IMG/VR virus record: IMGVR_UViG_3300033153_007754
Span: 89,501-153,500 of that record
Strand: one strand, 5' to 3'
DNA from: a virus
Length of the DNA: 64,000 nucleotides
In this document: piece after piece, positions 17,707 to 26,398 of the stretch
Layout of the letters: each line of letters begins with the position of its first letter
How positions within the stretch are numbered: position 1 is the first letter of the stretch
Notes under the pieces: generated by a model
What the model was told of the DNA's origin: nothing
The model's database searches: none
The model's input: only the letters and a program-made list of their open reading frames with translations
Program-made: the position numbers and the translations under genes

Positions 17707-18127
17707 TATGCACACCTATAGAAAATAACCCACGTTCTTTTTTAAATGGACTACTAAATAACGTTCTAATACTAATATAATCAGCGGAATTATCAAACCA
17801 TTCTTCATCAATGCATATACTAATTAAATGTATGGGATATATTTCTTTTTTTTCTTTATTACATCTATCTAATATGATTTTATCAACTTCATTCACAAAC
17901 TTTTTGATGAAATCATTTGAATATAAATATTCTTTAAGATTTATAGTAAAACCATTCAAATATAAATGCGAAAAAAGCCTTAATAAATCGTGTTTTACTT
18001 CCTTATCTTCAATTCCATATTCACTTATCACTCTATATACGTATCTTATACTAATATTCTCTACAAATTCATATAGCTTTCTTATAGCCTTGTTATTATG
18101 TTCTGATGTTACAAAATATTCATCCAT
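17696..18127 (-). CDS. Unknown helical protein
   Basis: About 143 residues, start taken at the ATG after GTGGGT rather than the TTG four codons earlier. Mostly helical with many aromatic residues. First gene of the operon running to the QueC-like gene. No motif recognised. Confidence 0.6.
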   Translation of the reverse strand: MDEYFVTSEHNNKAIRKLYEFVENISIRYVYRVISEYGIEDKEVKHDLLRLFSHLYLNGFTINLKEYLYSNDFIKKFVNEVDKIILDRCNKEKKEIYPIHLISICIDEEWFDNSADYISIRTLFSSPFKKERGLFSIGVHNGK

Positions 18128-18194
18128 GTTTACCCACAAAAAATTAACTATGTGTATAATATCATAAGACTTAAATTTAAGGAATTAAATTGAT

Positions 18195-18971
18195 TTATTT
18201 AGTTTTTCTGAATGACTTTTTAATATCAAAACCAGCTTTTTTTATTTTAGTGTTATTACAGACTTCTGGTATGTTTTTTTCATTAAATCTTGCCGTATAC
18301 ATCAATATTTCCTGATATGCTTCAGTGTGTTCAACTGGTGCATTTATAAATTTTAATGGTATATTTTCTGATACACTCCAAATGGATTCTTCTGGTTTAA
18401 CGTAGTTTGGTTTAACAGGAAAATACGCCCATGAAACATTGCCGTTTTCACCTATTGGAAAAGCATTAAATATAATATTCAAAGAATAAACTTTATTTTT
18501 CATACAATATTCATCAAACACTTTTTTATTTAATATTTTATTAATATTTTTAAAATATTTTTGGTTTTGTCTTGCTTCATATTTATATAAATCATCAATA
18601 TCATAAAAAAATGGACTCACACCCCTACGTTCTTTACGTAATGTCATATAATGATAATAAAGATTTTTAAATCTATCATTTATCTCATAAAAGAATTCGT
18701 TTTTTGGGATTTCCGCACCATCTTTCTCAAAAACTATATAAGGATAGAATTTTCCACAAAAAAACAACACACCCGTTAATAACCCAATATTATCATAATA
18801 TTGCATTTTAGGGATGGCATCCCTATCTGATATAAAAGTGTCAAGTTCTTTTTCTTTCATATCTGTTACATTATTAAAAACCCGTCTTATATTAGTTTCC
18901 TGATAATCATATGCATAAAACATATAATCATAGAAATCATTGTAATTAGAATGTAATACTTTATTTTTCAT
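18195..18971 (-). CDS. Unknown protein
   Basis: 258 residues, rich in Tyr, Phe and Asn (FYDYMFYAYDYQETNIRRVF), soluble, no recognised motif. A 67-base gap with no clear terminator separates it from the next operon. Function unknown. Confidence 0.65.
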   Translation of the reverse strand: MKNKVLHSNYNDFYDYMFYAYDYQETNIRRVFNNVTDMKEKELDTFISDRDAIPKMQYYDNIGLLTGVLFFCGKFYPYIVFEKDGAEIPKNEFFYEINDRFKNLYYHYMTLRKERRGVSPFFYDIDDLYKYEARQNQKYFKNINKILNKKVFDEYCMKNKVYSLNIIFNAFPIGENGNVSWAYFPVKPNYVKPEESIWSVSENIPLKFINAPVEHTEAYQEILMYTARFNEKNIPEVCNNTKIKKAGFDIKKSFRKTK

Positions 18972-19036
18972 ATTTTCCTTCTACTATTTTTTTGAGTTTA
19001 ACCCAGAGATAAAGGGCTATAAGGGATAGTACTATA

Positions 19037-19426
19037 TTAATCATTTCTAACAAGAAAAAATTGTGACTTCTCATCAATATAATTTTTACCCACATAACAC
19101 CTTTTTTTGGTTTTTCTGTCTATAATACCTGTAACCAAACTACCATTATTAAATATAATTTTATCACCTATTTTTAAATTTTTATAATCAGGCAATTTAT
19201 CTAAATTATCTGGTAAAATAATTGTGTTATGTTGCCCTGAATGGAATAAAAATCTTTTATTGTTATCTAAAGTAGAATACACCACTATCAAACATTTTTT
19301 TTGAGATGGTGAAACCCCTACTTTACATATAGATAAACCTTTTCCACGGTTATATGTGCCTGTCCCATTTTGTGTTATAATAACCTTTGTGTCAACTTTT
19401 GCTGTCATAATATCAATGTTTTTCAT
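19037..19426 (-). CDS. Unknown beta-rich protein
   Basis: 129 residues behind AGGGAGTGA. Short strands and turns, e.g. NLKIGDKIIFNNGSLVTGII, like an SH3-type or OB-type barrel. Own sigma70-like promoter without the hairpin leader. Function unknown. Confidence 0.65.
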   Translation of the reverse strand: MKNIDIMTAKVDTKVIITQNGTGTYNRGKGLSICKVGVSPSQKKCLIVVYSTLDNNKRFLFHSGQHNTIILPDNLDKLPDYKNLKIGDKIIFNNGSLVTGIIDRKTKKRCYVGKNYIDEKSQFFLVRND

Positions 19427-19453
19427 ACTTCACTCCCTTAAAAACATATAAAC

Positions 19454-19482
19454 AGTATATAAGACAATTTCCAATATGTCAA
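19454..19482 (-). promoter_or_regulatory. Sigma70-like promoter
   Basis: TTGACA (19477-19482), 17 bases, TATACT (19454-19459), reading into the gene that starts at 19426. Confidence 0.8.
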
Positions 19483-19486
19483 GTTA

Positions 19487-19696
19487 TTAATAAGTTTTCC
19501 CATAAATAAAACGACCAAACACCTTTAAGAAAATACCCACTACCATATCAAATAAAAATAAACCGATATAAAGCACAACAAAGGCAATTATAATTGCAAA
19601 AGTTCCAGCCCAACCTAATTGTGAAGCACCTACAATTTTAAGTACAATCATAAATATTTGTATTAAAAATAATAATTCAATCAATTTTTCCTCCAT
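19487..19696 (-). CDS. Small two-helix membrane protein
   Basis: 69 residues with two hydrophobic helices (LIELLFLIQIFMIVLKIVG and TFAIIIAFVVLYIGLFLFDMVVGIFL). Begins within the end of the upstream DUF5662-like gene. Size and topology would fit a holin-like or superinfection protein, but nothing proves it. Confidence 0.6.
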   Translation of the reverse strand: MEEKLIELLFLIQIFMIVLKIVGASQLGWAGTFAIIIAFVVLYIGLFLFDMVVGIFLKVFGRFIYGKTY

Positions 19697-20238
19697 ATTT
19701 CGTTAATTAACATATAAATAGTATTTTCTTGTTGTGTAGTAAAAGAAGCTTTAGTATTAATAAATCTTTCAGCCCAAATACATGGTGACTTATTAAATTC
19801 TTGTGATAGTGCACACCAATCACAAACCATTTCTGCCATTGATGGGTAATCCATTGTTGTTGCATCCACAATATTACCAGAACCCAATTCACCAATATTA
19901 AAATTTTTATCCCAAAACAGTGGATTATGTTTGTTGGTTGTCATATGATGGAATCTAGCTTGTTTGAATTCTTCCTTTATTTTATCATTAACAACATAAT
20001 CCACTGTTTCATTTAATCTTTTTGATTCATGCAAATCTGTTAATAAAATATAAGGTTCAAGCTCAATTTTAGAAAACTTACTTCCATCATGTTTTTTAAT
20101 TTCTTTAAATTCATCAGGTGTTATTAACCCTAAGTCAACCATTTTTTTAGCAAAATGTACAACTAATGCAATGTGTATAGCTGTACGTTTTACGAAATAT
20201 TCCATCATTTCACGTGTTGTATGCTTACTACATTCCAT
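19681..20238 (-). CDS. DUF5662-like protein
   Basis: 185 residues. Pattern HIALVVHFAKKMVDLGLITP, FHHMTTNKHNPLFW and DYPSMAEMVCDWCALSQEF recalls the DUF5662 family, whose His/Asp residues look like a metal site of an HD-type helical fold. Found in many phages, with no known activity. GAGGTGG precedes the start. Overlaps the genes on both sides. Confidence 0.65.
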   Translation of the reverse strand: MECSKHTTREMMEYFVKRTAIHIALVVHFAKKMVDLGLITPDEFKEIKKHDGSKFSKIELEPYILLTDLHESKRLNETVDYVVNDKIKEEFKQARFHHMTTNKHNPLFWDKNFNIGELGSGNIVDATTMDYPSMAEMVCDWCALSQEFNKSPCIWAERFINTKASFTTQQENTIYMLINEIWRKN

Positions 20239-20702
20239 CACACCACCTCATTTAATATTTCAAGTATCTTTTCTTCATTATTAAAATCAAATAAATTCGG
20301 ATTAACATAAAAATTATTAGTAAAACAATTAATGTATTTACCACACTTTAATATTTCACCATCAAAACTTTTTAGTCTTAACTTATCTTCATGTTTTACA
20401 AGCATAAATTTTGTCTTAAATACTTGTTGTCTTAATTTATTTAATTCATTTACCATTTTTTTTGTTAATTTATCAGGTTTTACAGCACTATATACATCTA
20501 ATAAGGTTAGTTTTTTTACGCTTAATATATTATCTTTATCAATAAATATTTTATCACCATCTTCAACATCAATACGTTTGGCTTCTTGTATTAATTTTAT
20601 TTTTTTTCCATTTATTTTAACACCTTTTTCTGTCAATACTTTATTTATAGCATCACCATAAACACATGTTAAATAACCATATAAATTAATCACAGTATTC
20701 AC
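20238..20702 (-). CDS. Unknown protein, possibly S4-like N-terminus
   Basis: 154 residues. The N-terminal INKVLTEKGVKINGKKIKL...VEDGDKIFID resembles an S4-type RNA-binding loop but is short of a firm match. The C-terminal half is helical and basic. Overlaps neighbours on both sides in a tight operon. Confidence 0.55.
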   Translation of the reverse strand: MNTVINLYGYLTCVYGDAINKVLTEKGVKINGKKIKLIQEAKRIDVEDGDKIFIDKDNILSVKKLTLLDVYSAVKPDKLTKKMVNELNKLRQQVFKTKFMLVKHEDKLRLKSFDGEILKCGKYINCFTNNFYVNPNLFDFNNEEKILEILNEVV

Positions 20703-20979
20703 TCCTTTCTTTTGCCATTTTATAAATTTGTTTGATAACTAAAACATTCAATAAATCTATATAGAAATCTGTAAAATTGACAACCTCTTTCACGCTATAA
20801 TCACTTGTCTCATCAAATTTACTTAAATCATTAAAAAACTCTTTGAATTCATCCAAAAGCGTTTCAGAATCAAGCTTGTTTGTAAAATACCCATCAACAC
20901 CACACCCAAGCAGTAGGTTAAACCTTTTTTTTGTATCTTCTATGATTTTTACAAATAACACATATTCCAAATCTTCCAT
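20686..20979 (-). CDS. Unknown small acidic protein
   Basis: 97 residues, helical, Asp/Glu-rich, overlapping the next gene by 17 bases. First gene of the 20.98-19.49 kb operon. No motif recognised. Confidence 0.55.
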   Translation of the reverse strand: MEDLEYVLFVKIIEDTKKRFNLLLGCGVDGYFTNKLDSETLLDEFKEFFNDLSKFDETSDYSVKEVVNFTDFYIDLLNVLVIKQIYKMAKERSEYCD

Positions 20980-21053
20980 AATTTCCCCATTATAAAAAAG
21001 GATTGAAAAAATTCAATCAGGTTATTATAAGTTTTTTGTGATATTTAATAAAT

Positions 21054-22166
21054 TTATTTTTTTAGAATGGTTTTGATTTCTAGTGCTATCTTTGCGTTAC
21101 TATGTTTTTGTATATCTTTTATATCAATTTCGTTCCCATCAGCATCAATAACCAAATCACAATTAATTTCATATTTACCATCCAACTCACTAATAAAATC
21201 TTTTGTTGCATCAGAATGTATAATTGTGATAAATTTAGATATTTCCTGATGTGATTTTACACCACCTTCTCTTGATATAATAGAGTTAATTCTGTGTGTT
21301 GTGATATAAGCAGAATAAATAGGGATTAAAGGATTATTGAATTTCACTTTTTTATTACTATTCTTTTTATTAACACCACTTTTATCATTAAATTTAATAG
21401 ATTTCTTTTTAATATAATAAGTGTTTGCACCATTGAATTTTAAATCATATGGCTTAATTACAATACCTTCTATCATATCACTACCATAAAGGCTTTTTGC
21501 GTTCTCAACATCAAATTCAAGGGCTTCTTTTAATGTTTTAACACCATAATCTTTAATATAATATTCAGATAATCCCAATTCATTAAATAATTCTTTAGTT
21601 TTTTTAGGACTTATTAATTCACCATCCAAAAATAAATCATAAAATACTATTTGTTTATGTTTTGAATATCTAATTTCTTTCTGTATACCATCACCAAACA
21701 TTTCACATTCTAATACAATATGTTTGTGTTTATTTTTATAAAAATCTGCAATAGTGTTTATAACATTTTGATAGTCTTTCACTACATTTTTATGTTCAAA
21801 AAAGTTAATGTTTTCACTTAAATACATAGTTCTTTTACCATAATCAACCACCATTTCTTGACCATCAAAAAATATTGATATTGCAAAATGTGTTCCATGA
21901 ATTTTAGATGTTAAAATCCATTCTTGATTGTTATTAGTATTTATTAAAAGTTTATCTAATTTAGTGTTATAATGATTACCAATTGAGCTGTATTTTCTAA
22001 ATGGAATTAATGTCAATTCACCATTTATTTTTTTATGGATAATACCACTCAATAGAATTCCACAATTAGAACATTTTTTATTGGTAATTTTTCTTTTAAA
22101 TTCATTTAAATCACCAATATTTACAATTTTACTTTCACCACAACTACAATTAATTACATAATTCAT
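21054..22166 (-). CDS. Rnl2-type RNA ligase with N-terminal zinc ribbon
   Basis: 370 residues. Seals RNA breaks through a covalent Lys-AMP. Motif I is SKIHGTHF with Lys88 as nucleophile, the Kx(H/D)G form of Rnl2-type ligases. Motif III is IVFYDLFL, motif IV EGIVIKPY and motif V YIKKKSIKF. Ahead of it, Cys7/Cys9 and Cys32/Cys35 form a likely zinc ribbon not present in T4 Rnl2. The C-terminal 100 residues are a separate helical domain. Likely role is repair of host- or phage-induced RNA cleavage. Own promoter with a hairpin leader, so probably early. Confidence 0.85.
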   Translation of the reverse strand: MNYVINCSCGESKIVNIGDLNEFKRKITNKKCSNCGILLSGIIHKKINGELTLIPFRKYSSIGNHYNTKLDKLLINTNNNQEWILTSKIHGTHFAISIFFDGQEMVVDYGKRTMYLSENINFFEHKNVVKDYQNVINTIADFYKNKHKHIVLECEMFGDGIQKEIRYSKHKQIVFYDLFLDGELISPKKTKELFNELGLSEYYIKDYGVKTLKEALEFDVENAKSLYGSDMIEGIVIKPYDLKFNGANTYYIKKKSIKFNDKSGVNKKNSNKKVKFNNPLIPIYSAYITTHRINSIISREGGVKSHQEISKFITIIHSDATKDFISELDGKYEINCDLVIDADGNEIDIKDIQKHSNAKIALEIKTILKK

Positions 22167-22177
22167 AAAAACCTCCT

Positions 22178-22227
22178 GATGGGATAATTCCCATTATAAT
22201 AATATTTTATTATGTATTTTTTGTCAA
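22178..22227 (-). promoter_or_regulatory. Sigma70-like promoter with hairpin leader
   Basis: TTGACA (22222-22227), 17 bases, TATTAT (22199-22204), then ATGGGA ATT ATCCCAT just before CAGGAGG. The hairpin differs in sequence from the other modules but not in position. Confidence 0.7.
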
Positions 22228-22232
22228 GTTTT

Positions 22233-22604
22233 TTAAAATATCAAGAAAAGAATTGATATTGTATTAATGATTATATGAAAAGTGTTGTCTATTATTATCA
22301 TCAACCATGTTGATAAGAAGGGTGGCGTTTTTTCACCATAACCGAAATTAGTTTTACCCCAACTCCAATTAACCAGTTTAATCCAGTAAACCGCAAGCCT
22401 AAACCTATCAATCAAAAAATGTGTGGAAAATATTACAAATAAAGCTAAGGTAAAACCAGTAATAAAATAAAATAATGCAGTATATAAACCAGCATGTAAT
22501 AATGCAATCCATGTTTTTTTTGTTTTATTATTTGCAATCCAACTATTTTGTAACAAATAATCCCCGACCAAATGAAATAATAAACTTAAGGCTATTTTAC
22601 TCAT
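22233..22604 (-). CDS. DUF3307 membrane protein
   Basis: 123 residues. HLVGDYLLQNSWIANNK, then helices including IALLHAGLYTALFYFITGFTLALFVIFSTHFLIDRF, the pattern of DUF3307 membrane proteins with conserved His and Asp in the membrane. Common in phages and bacteria, function unknown. Four-base overlap with the upstream gene. Confidence 0.75.
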   Translation of the reverse strand: MSKIALSLLFHLVGDYLLQNSWIANNKTKKTWIALLHAGLYTALFYFITGFTLALFVIFSTHFLIDRFRLAVYWIKLVNWSWGKTNFGYGEKTPPFLSTWLMIIIDNTFHIIINTISILFLIF

Positions 22605-22918
22605 TTATCACCACCAATTAAGATATTAAAATATGCATCCCAGTCTATAGTATGTTCCAATTCAGCCCCTCCATAAACATTGTTTTTACCAACATAAAAT
22701 TTAAAATTATCACTATCAAAAACAAACCAATTTCCACATAAAGTAAATTTTTTACGTTCTTTACTATTTTCAACTCTCACACCTCTTGTTTCAAAACCTT
22801 TTTTTAATAGATATGCTTCCAAATTTTTAGGCGTAAACAATACTTTTATATATGCTGTTTTAATATTAACTTTAAAACCTTTTTTTAAATTTTCAATCAA
22901 TTTATTAATTTTTTTCAT
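22601..22918 (-). CDS. Unknown small protein
   Basis: About 105 residues. Start taken at the ATG after GAGAGGTATTTTAAAA. Basic N-terminal helix, then a beta-rich body with WFVFDSDNFKFYVGKNNVYGG. Overlaps both neighbours. Function unknown. Confidence 0.55.
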   Translation of the reverse strand: MKKINKLIENLKKGFKVNIKTAYIKVLFTPKNLEAYLLKKGFETRGVRVENSKERKKFTLCGNWFVFDSDNFKFYVGKNNVYGGAELEHTIDWDAYFNILIGGDK

Positions 22919-23360
22919 TTTTAAAATACCTCTCAATTAAATTATCAACAGTAATGTTTCTATATCCATCAGCACCCTTCTTTTTTAGGGATACTGCGCC
23001 TGTATTATTCCATGTAAACACCCTTAAATATCTTTTAGTGTCCTTATTCAAGATATCAATAAAACCGCTGCCACTGTCGTATTTCATATAGTAATTACCC
23101 TCGAATCCTCTTAGTTTTTTATACCCAGAATTGATTTTAGTGTTTATGTCTTTTGTTTCAACGCCTTCGACGTCAGTTAAAGCTTGAAAATCAACTCTTG
23201 AATTAATCATAAATATCATTTTATGGTCTCCTGTTACTATTCCATAATGTTCATTTAACAAGTAAGTACAACCCGTTATACCAACTTTGTTTTCATCCTT
23301 AAATAATTCACTAAATTCCATTTCTTCTGTATTGTTTCCTATTATTTTTAATAACCTCAT
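22905..23360 (-). CDS. Unknown protein
   Basis: 151 residues, beta-rich (FEGNYYMKYDSGSGFIDILNKD), no motif recognised. Start overlaps the upstream stop by four bases, so co-translated. Confidence 0.6.
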   Translation of the reverse strand: MRLLKIIGNNTEEMEFSELFKDENKVGITGCTYLLNEHYGIVTGDHKMIFMINSRVDFQALTDVEGVETKDINTKINSGYKKLRGFEGNYYMKYDSGSGFIDILNKDTKRYLRVFTWNNTGAVSLKKKGADGYRNITVDNLIERYFKNEKN

Positions 23361-24061
23361 TTTAACCCCTTTGATTTTGTTATCAATCGTTGTGTATATC
23401 TTTTAACATTATCGACTGGAAAATGTTGTTCTAAATGTTCAAAAACATAATTTACGTTTACGTCATTTGTTTTATTTTTATCATTCGGAAACATAAAGGT
23501 AAGAATAAGTACCATCACATCCAGCATTTCCTCCCATAGCATACCAGATTTTTTATTTATATCAAAAATACGATTTATCGTATTCCTTGCATCTTCATAG
23601 TAATTTACAGACACACTTAATTCAATTTTACCATCATTTTTTATAATTACATTATGGATGCCAACATCAGGTATTAATATGTTAACATCTTGTTGTTTTA
23701 CTAAAATTGTATCTGTTAATATTAAATCATCATATTTAATTTTACCAACAATTGAATCAGAATCATCAATCATATCTTTTTGGAAAATAATACCTATATT
23801 CCCCATCATTGCATTAAAATTAACACATTCATCAACAAAATATATATCAGAACCATATTCAAGTGGTACGGGTGAGCCAACATCATCATTAATGTTATGT
23901 AAAATTAACACACTACCTTTATAAATTTCATTATCCGTTATTTGATAAAAGATGTTTTCCGCTGTACATTTCGGACTAATCTCAGACCAAACTTCAAAAA
24001 AATTATCACTTTCTTCGTATTCATCTTTAAAGTTTGTTTTGAACTGTCTTATTACTATCAT
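23357..24061 (-). CDS. Unknown protein
   Basis: About 234 residues, start at the ATG after GTGAGGTATCAAAT. First half beta-rich and acidic, C-terminal half helical (MLWEEMLDVMVLILTFMFP). Probably first gene of the operon ending with the DUF3307 gene. Function unknown. Confidence 0.6.
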   Translation of the reverse strand: MIVIRQFKTNFKDEYEESDNFFEVWSEISPKCTAENIFYQITDNEIYKGSVLILHNINDDVGSPVPLEYGSDIYFVDECVNFNAMMGNIGIIFQKDMIDDSDSIVGKIKYDDLILTDTILVKQQDVNILIPDVGIHNVIIKNDGKIELSVSVNYYEDARNTINRIFDINKKSGMLWEEMLDVMVLILTFMFPNDKNKTNDVNVNYVFEHLEQHFPVDNVKRYTQRLITKSKGLK

Positions 24062-24101
24062 ATTTGATACCTCACAAAAAAAGATATAATAACACAATAA
24101 T

Positions 24102-24497
24102 TTAATTTAAGAAATATTTAATGAAATCTGTTATTTTAATTAAAACTAAAATGCTAGCATAATTATCACCACCCTTTACAGTTCTGGGTTTTTTCTTTTT
24201 TATATATTCTTTTAATACTTCAACTGGAATCATTAATGAAAATTTGTGTTCACCCTTTTTTGTAAAGTTTTGCACCCAAATTTCTGATTCTGTTGTTATT
24301 ATACCCGAATCTTTACCCCAAGACGAAACCTCTATTACCATATTACCAGATTTAACCCATATATCCTTTTCTGTTTTAACTTCACATTTTGTTACACCAG
24401 AAAATATATTATCTACATATTCTTCCCATTGTCGACCAAAAGCCAAATCGATATCAAATTTCTTTAAAACTTTAATGTCTTTACTATCGTTTAGCAT
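24102..24497 (-). CDS. Putative PD-(D/E)XK-type endonuclease
   Basis: 131 residues. KCEVKTEKDIWVKSGNMVIE and WGKDSGIITTESEIWV follow the pattern seen in small phage nucleases, where a Glu-x-Lys and a downstream Glu bind metal and 'GN..IE...G..SGI.TT' is the conserved core. A role in recombination or replication repair beside the helicase is plausible. No experimental anchor. Confidence 0.6.
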   Translation of the reverse strand: MLNDSKDIKVLKKFDIDLAFGRQWEEYVDNIFSGVTKCEVKTEKDIWVKSGNMVIEVSSWGKDSGIITTESEIWVQNFTKKGEHKFSLMIPVEVLKEYIKKKKPRTVKGGDNYASILVLIKITDFIKYFLN

Positions 24498-24500
24498 ACC

Positions 24501-24830
24501 CTATACCTCCTCATATGTTTCTAAAATAATACCACTGCTATATCCACCTTTTTTCTTAATTTTATTTGAATATAAATCTAAGACATCTTCGATTACCATT
24601 TCCGGATTTACCAATAAAAATAAACTAATAACATCACATGCAAATGTACTAAAATCTGTTTTTGATGTTAAATCAAGGTGTTTTATGTCATCATTTATTT
24701 TTTTCATTACTTCTTTGTTAATATCCCCTTTAAGTGGTTTAATTGTGCATTTACCACCCTTTTCAACTATCATTTGCGGAACATTGTTTCTAACTAAAAG
24801 ATTATAAACCGCTATTTTATTGTTTTCCAT
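24501..24830 (-). CDS. Unknown small protein
   Basis: 109 residues, mixed helix/strand, preceded by AAGGTGG. Sits between helicase and nuclease genes with gaps of a few bases. Function unknown. Confidence 0.6.
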   Translation of the reverse strand: MENNKIAVYNLLVRNNVPQMIVEKGGKCTIKPLKGDINKEVMKKINDDIKHLDLTSKTDFSTFACDVISLFLLVNPEMVIEDVLDLYSNKIKKKGGYSSGIILETYEEV

Positions 24831-24846
24831 TTCACCACCTTAAAAA

Positions 24847-26283
24847 TTATTTTCTAATATACTGATTCATACCACTTAATGTAATTGTTTTTTTAACTTC
24901 TTTTTTGGGTTCAGCACTAATACTATTATCAATACCACCTAATTCATTATCATTTCTATCTAAAGACACTGTTTGTCTTATATAATCCACATGTGGATAA
25001 AAGAGTACTTCATTTTCATGACCCATTCTATTTTTTAATAGTTTCATACCAAGTCTTCTTAGTTTCACTAATTCACCATTTTTAAAGCCACCAATAATAA
25101 CATCTGCATGGTCATTAATTGCTTTGGAATCACCAATTTCATCAAGAGATATGTCAACTGGGTTGGCTCTATTACCGGCTCTTGTTGTTTGTGCACCAGA
25201 AAATATTATTGCATCCCTATCAATTCCAATTCCACGTAATACAGCAGCTATTCCACCAATTCTTTCATATGAATTATCACCGAAAGTTGCTTTCATAATT
25301 CCTAAATAATCTATTGCAATTAAATCAGGCTTAAAACCTTTTTTAACATATAATTGTTCTAAATAAGCTTCTAATTTATATGTTGTTAGGGAAAATGGTG
25401 TAAACTGTCTTAATACTAGTCTTTCATTCGTTTTGTATTGTGTACGTACCCTATCCCTTAAATCCTTGTATGATTGTTTATCCATTTTTTTTATTTCAGC
25501 TTCAGGTACACCACTTAAAGACCAATCAAATCTAGCAGCAATTTTATTAACTGGTATTTCTAAACTAACATATAATACTTTTAATTCAGGATTACTTTTT
25601 AACATTGCAGCAGCTTCAGATATCATAACCATCGTTTTCCCTACATGTGTTCGCATCATAAAAATATTTAATGTTCCCTTTTCGTATCCACCTTGCGTTT
25701 TAGAATTTACCCAATCAATACCAGATGGATATTTATGTCCAGATTGTGTATAATAATCATACATCTCTTCCCAATTTGAATGATATTCAGTACCTAACTC
25801 TAAATTAAAATTAATTTTAGCAACTTCTTTAAATAATTCATTGATTTTAAAAACAGCATCATGAGCATTTTCTAATTTAAAATCAATTTTTTTATACAAC
25901 TTACTTGCTGTTAGCATTGCGTCGTGTGTTGCTGAAACAGTTACAAATTTTTCAATCAAATGCAATACAAACTTTTCAGTTCCACTCAAAATACCTATTC
26001 TTTCATTTTTAATTTGTTCAATTAATTTATCAATATTTGCAACACTAATTGCACCATTATGTATTAATATGTTACTTAATTGTTCAAAATTTGGAAGTGA
26101 TTCATAATCCTTATAAAAGTTATTAATTGCATCCCAAACCAATGATATGTTTTTAGTTTCATTCTTCACATAGCTAAGTTTTACGTTATCATATAACATT
26201 CGATACATTGTTTCACCCTTTTCAGGTGTATCCAATATGTATTTAATCAATTTGCTATAAGATAATACAGAATCTTGTATCAT
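24847..26283 (-). CDS. DnaB-type replicative helicase
   Basis: 478 residues, unwinds DNA at the phage fork. The C-terminal RecA-like domain shows a Walker A-like NIFMMRTHVGKT (about residues 206-217), LKVLYVSLEIP (motif H1a), PDLIAIDYLGIM (Walker B) and IIFSGAQTTR, with a DnaB-family end containing KNRMGHENEVLFY. The P-loop lacks its first Gly (MRTHVGKT), as in T4 gp41-like proteins with divergent loops. N-terminal 150 residues are helical, as in DnaB. No separate primase gene is visible in this window. Confidence 0.88.
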   Translation of the reverse strand: MIQDSVLSYSKLIKYILDTPEKGETMYRMLYDNVKLSYVKNETKNISLVWDAINNFYKDYESLPNFEQLSNILIHNGAISVANIDKLIEQIKNERIGILSGTEKFVLHLIEKFVTVSATHDAMLTASKLYKKIDFKLENAHDAVFKINELFKEVAKINFNLELGTEYHSNWEEMYDYYTQSGHKYPSGIDWVNSKTQGGYEKGTLNIFMMRTHVGKTMVMISEAAAMLKSNPELKVLYVSLEIPVNKIAARFDWSLSGVPEAEIKKMDKQSYKDLRDRVRTQYKTNERLVLRQFTPFSLTTYKLEAYLEQLYVKKGFKPDLIAIDYLGIMKATFGDNSYERIGGIAAVLRGIGIDRDAIIFSGAQTTRAGNRANPVDISLDEIGDSKAINDHADVIIGGFKNGELVKLRRLGMKLLKNRMGHENEVLFYPHVDYIRQTVSLDRNDNELGGIDNSISAEPKKEVKKTITLSGMNQYIRK

Positions 26284-26344
26284 TTAACCCACTTTAAAAA
26301 AGTTATAATGATATATATAGCATTTCAATAATATTTAAGAAAGA

Positions 26345-26370
26345 ATAAAAAAGGGGGCTTACACCCCCTA
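26345..26370 (-). terminator. Terminator of the capsid gene
   Basis: On the - strand GGGGG, TGTAAG loop, CCCCC, then TTTTTT, about 30 bases after the capsid stop. Confidence 0.9.
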
Positions 26371-26398
26371 TATTAAATTATAAATTTAATTGTTTAAC

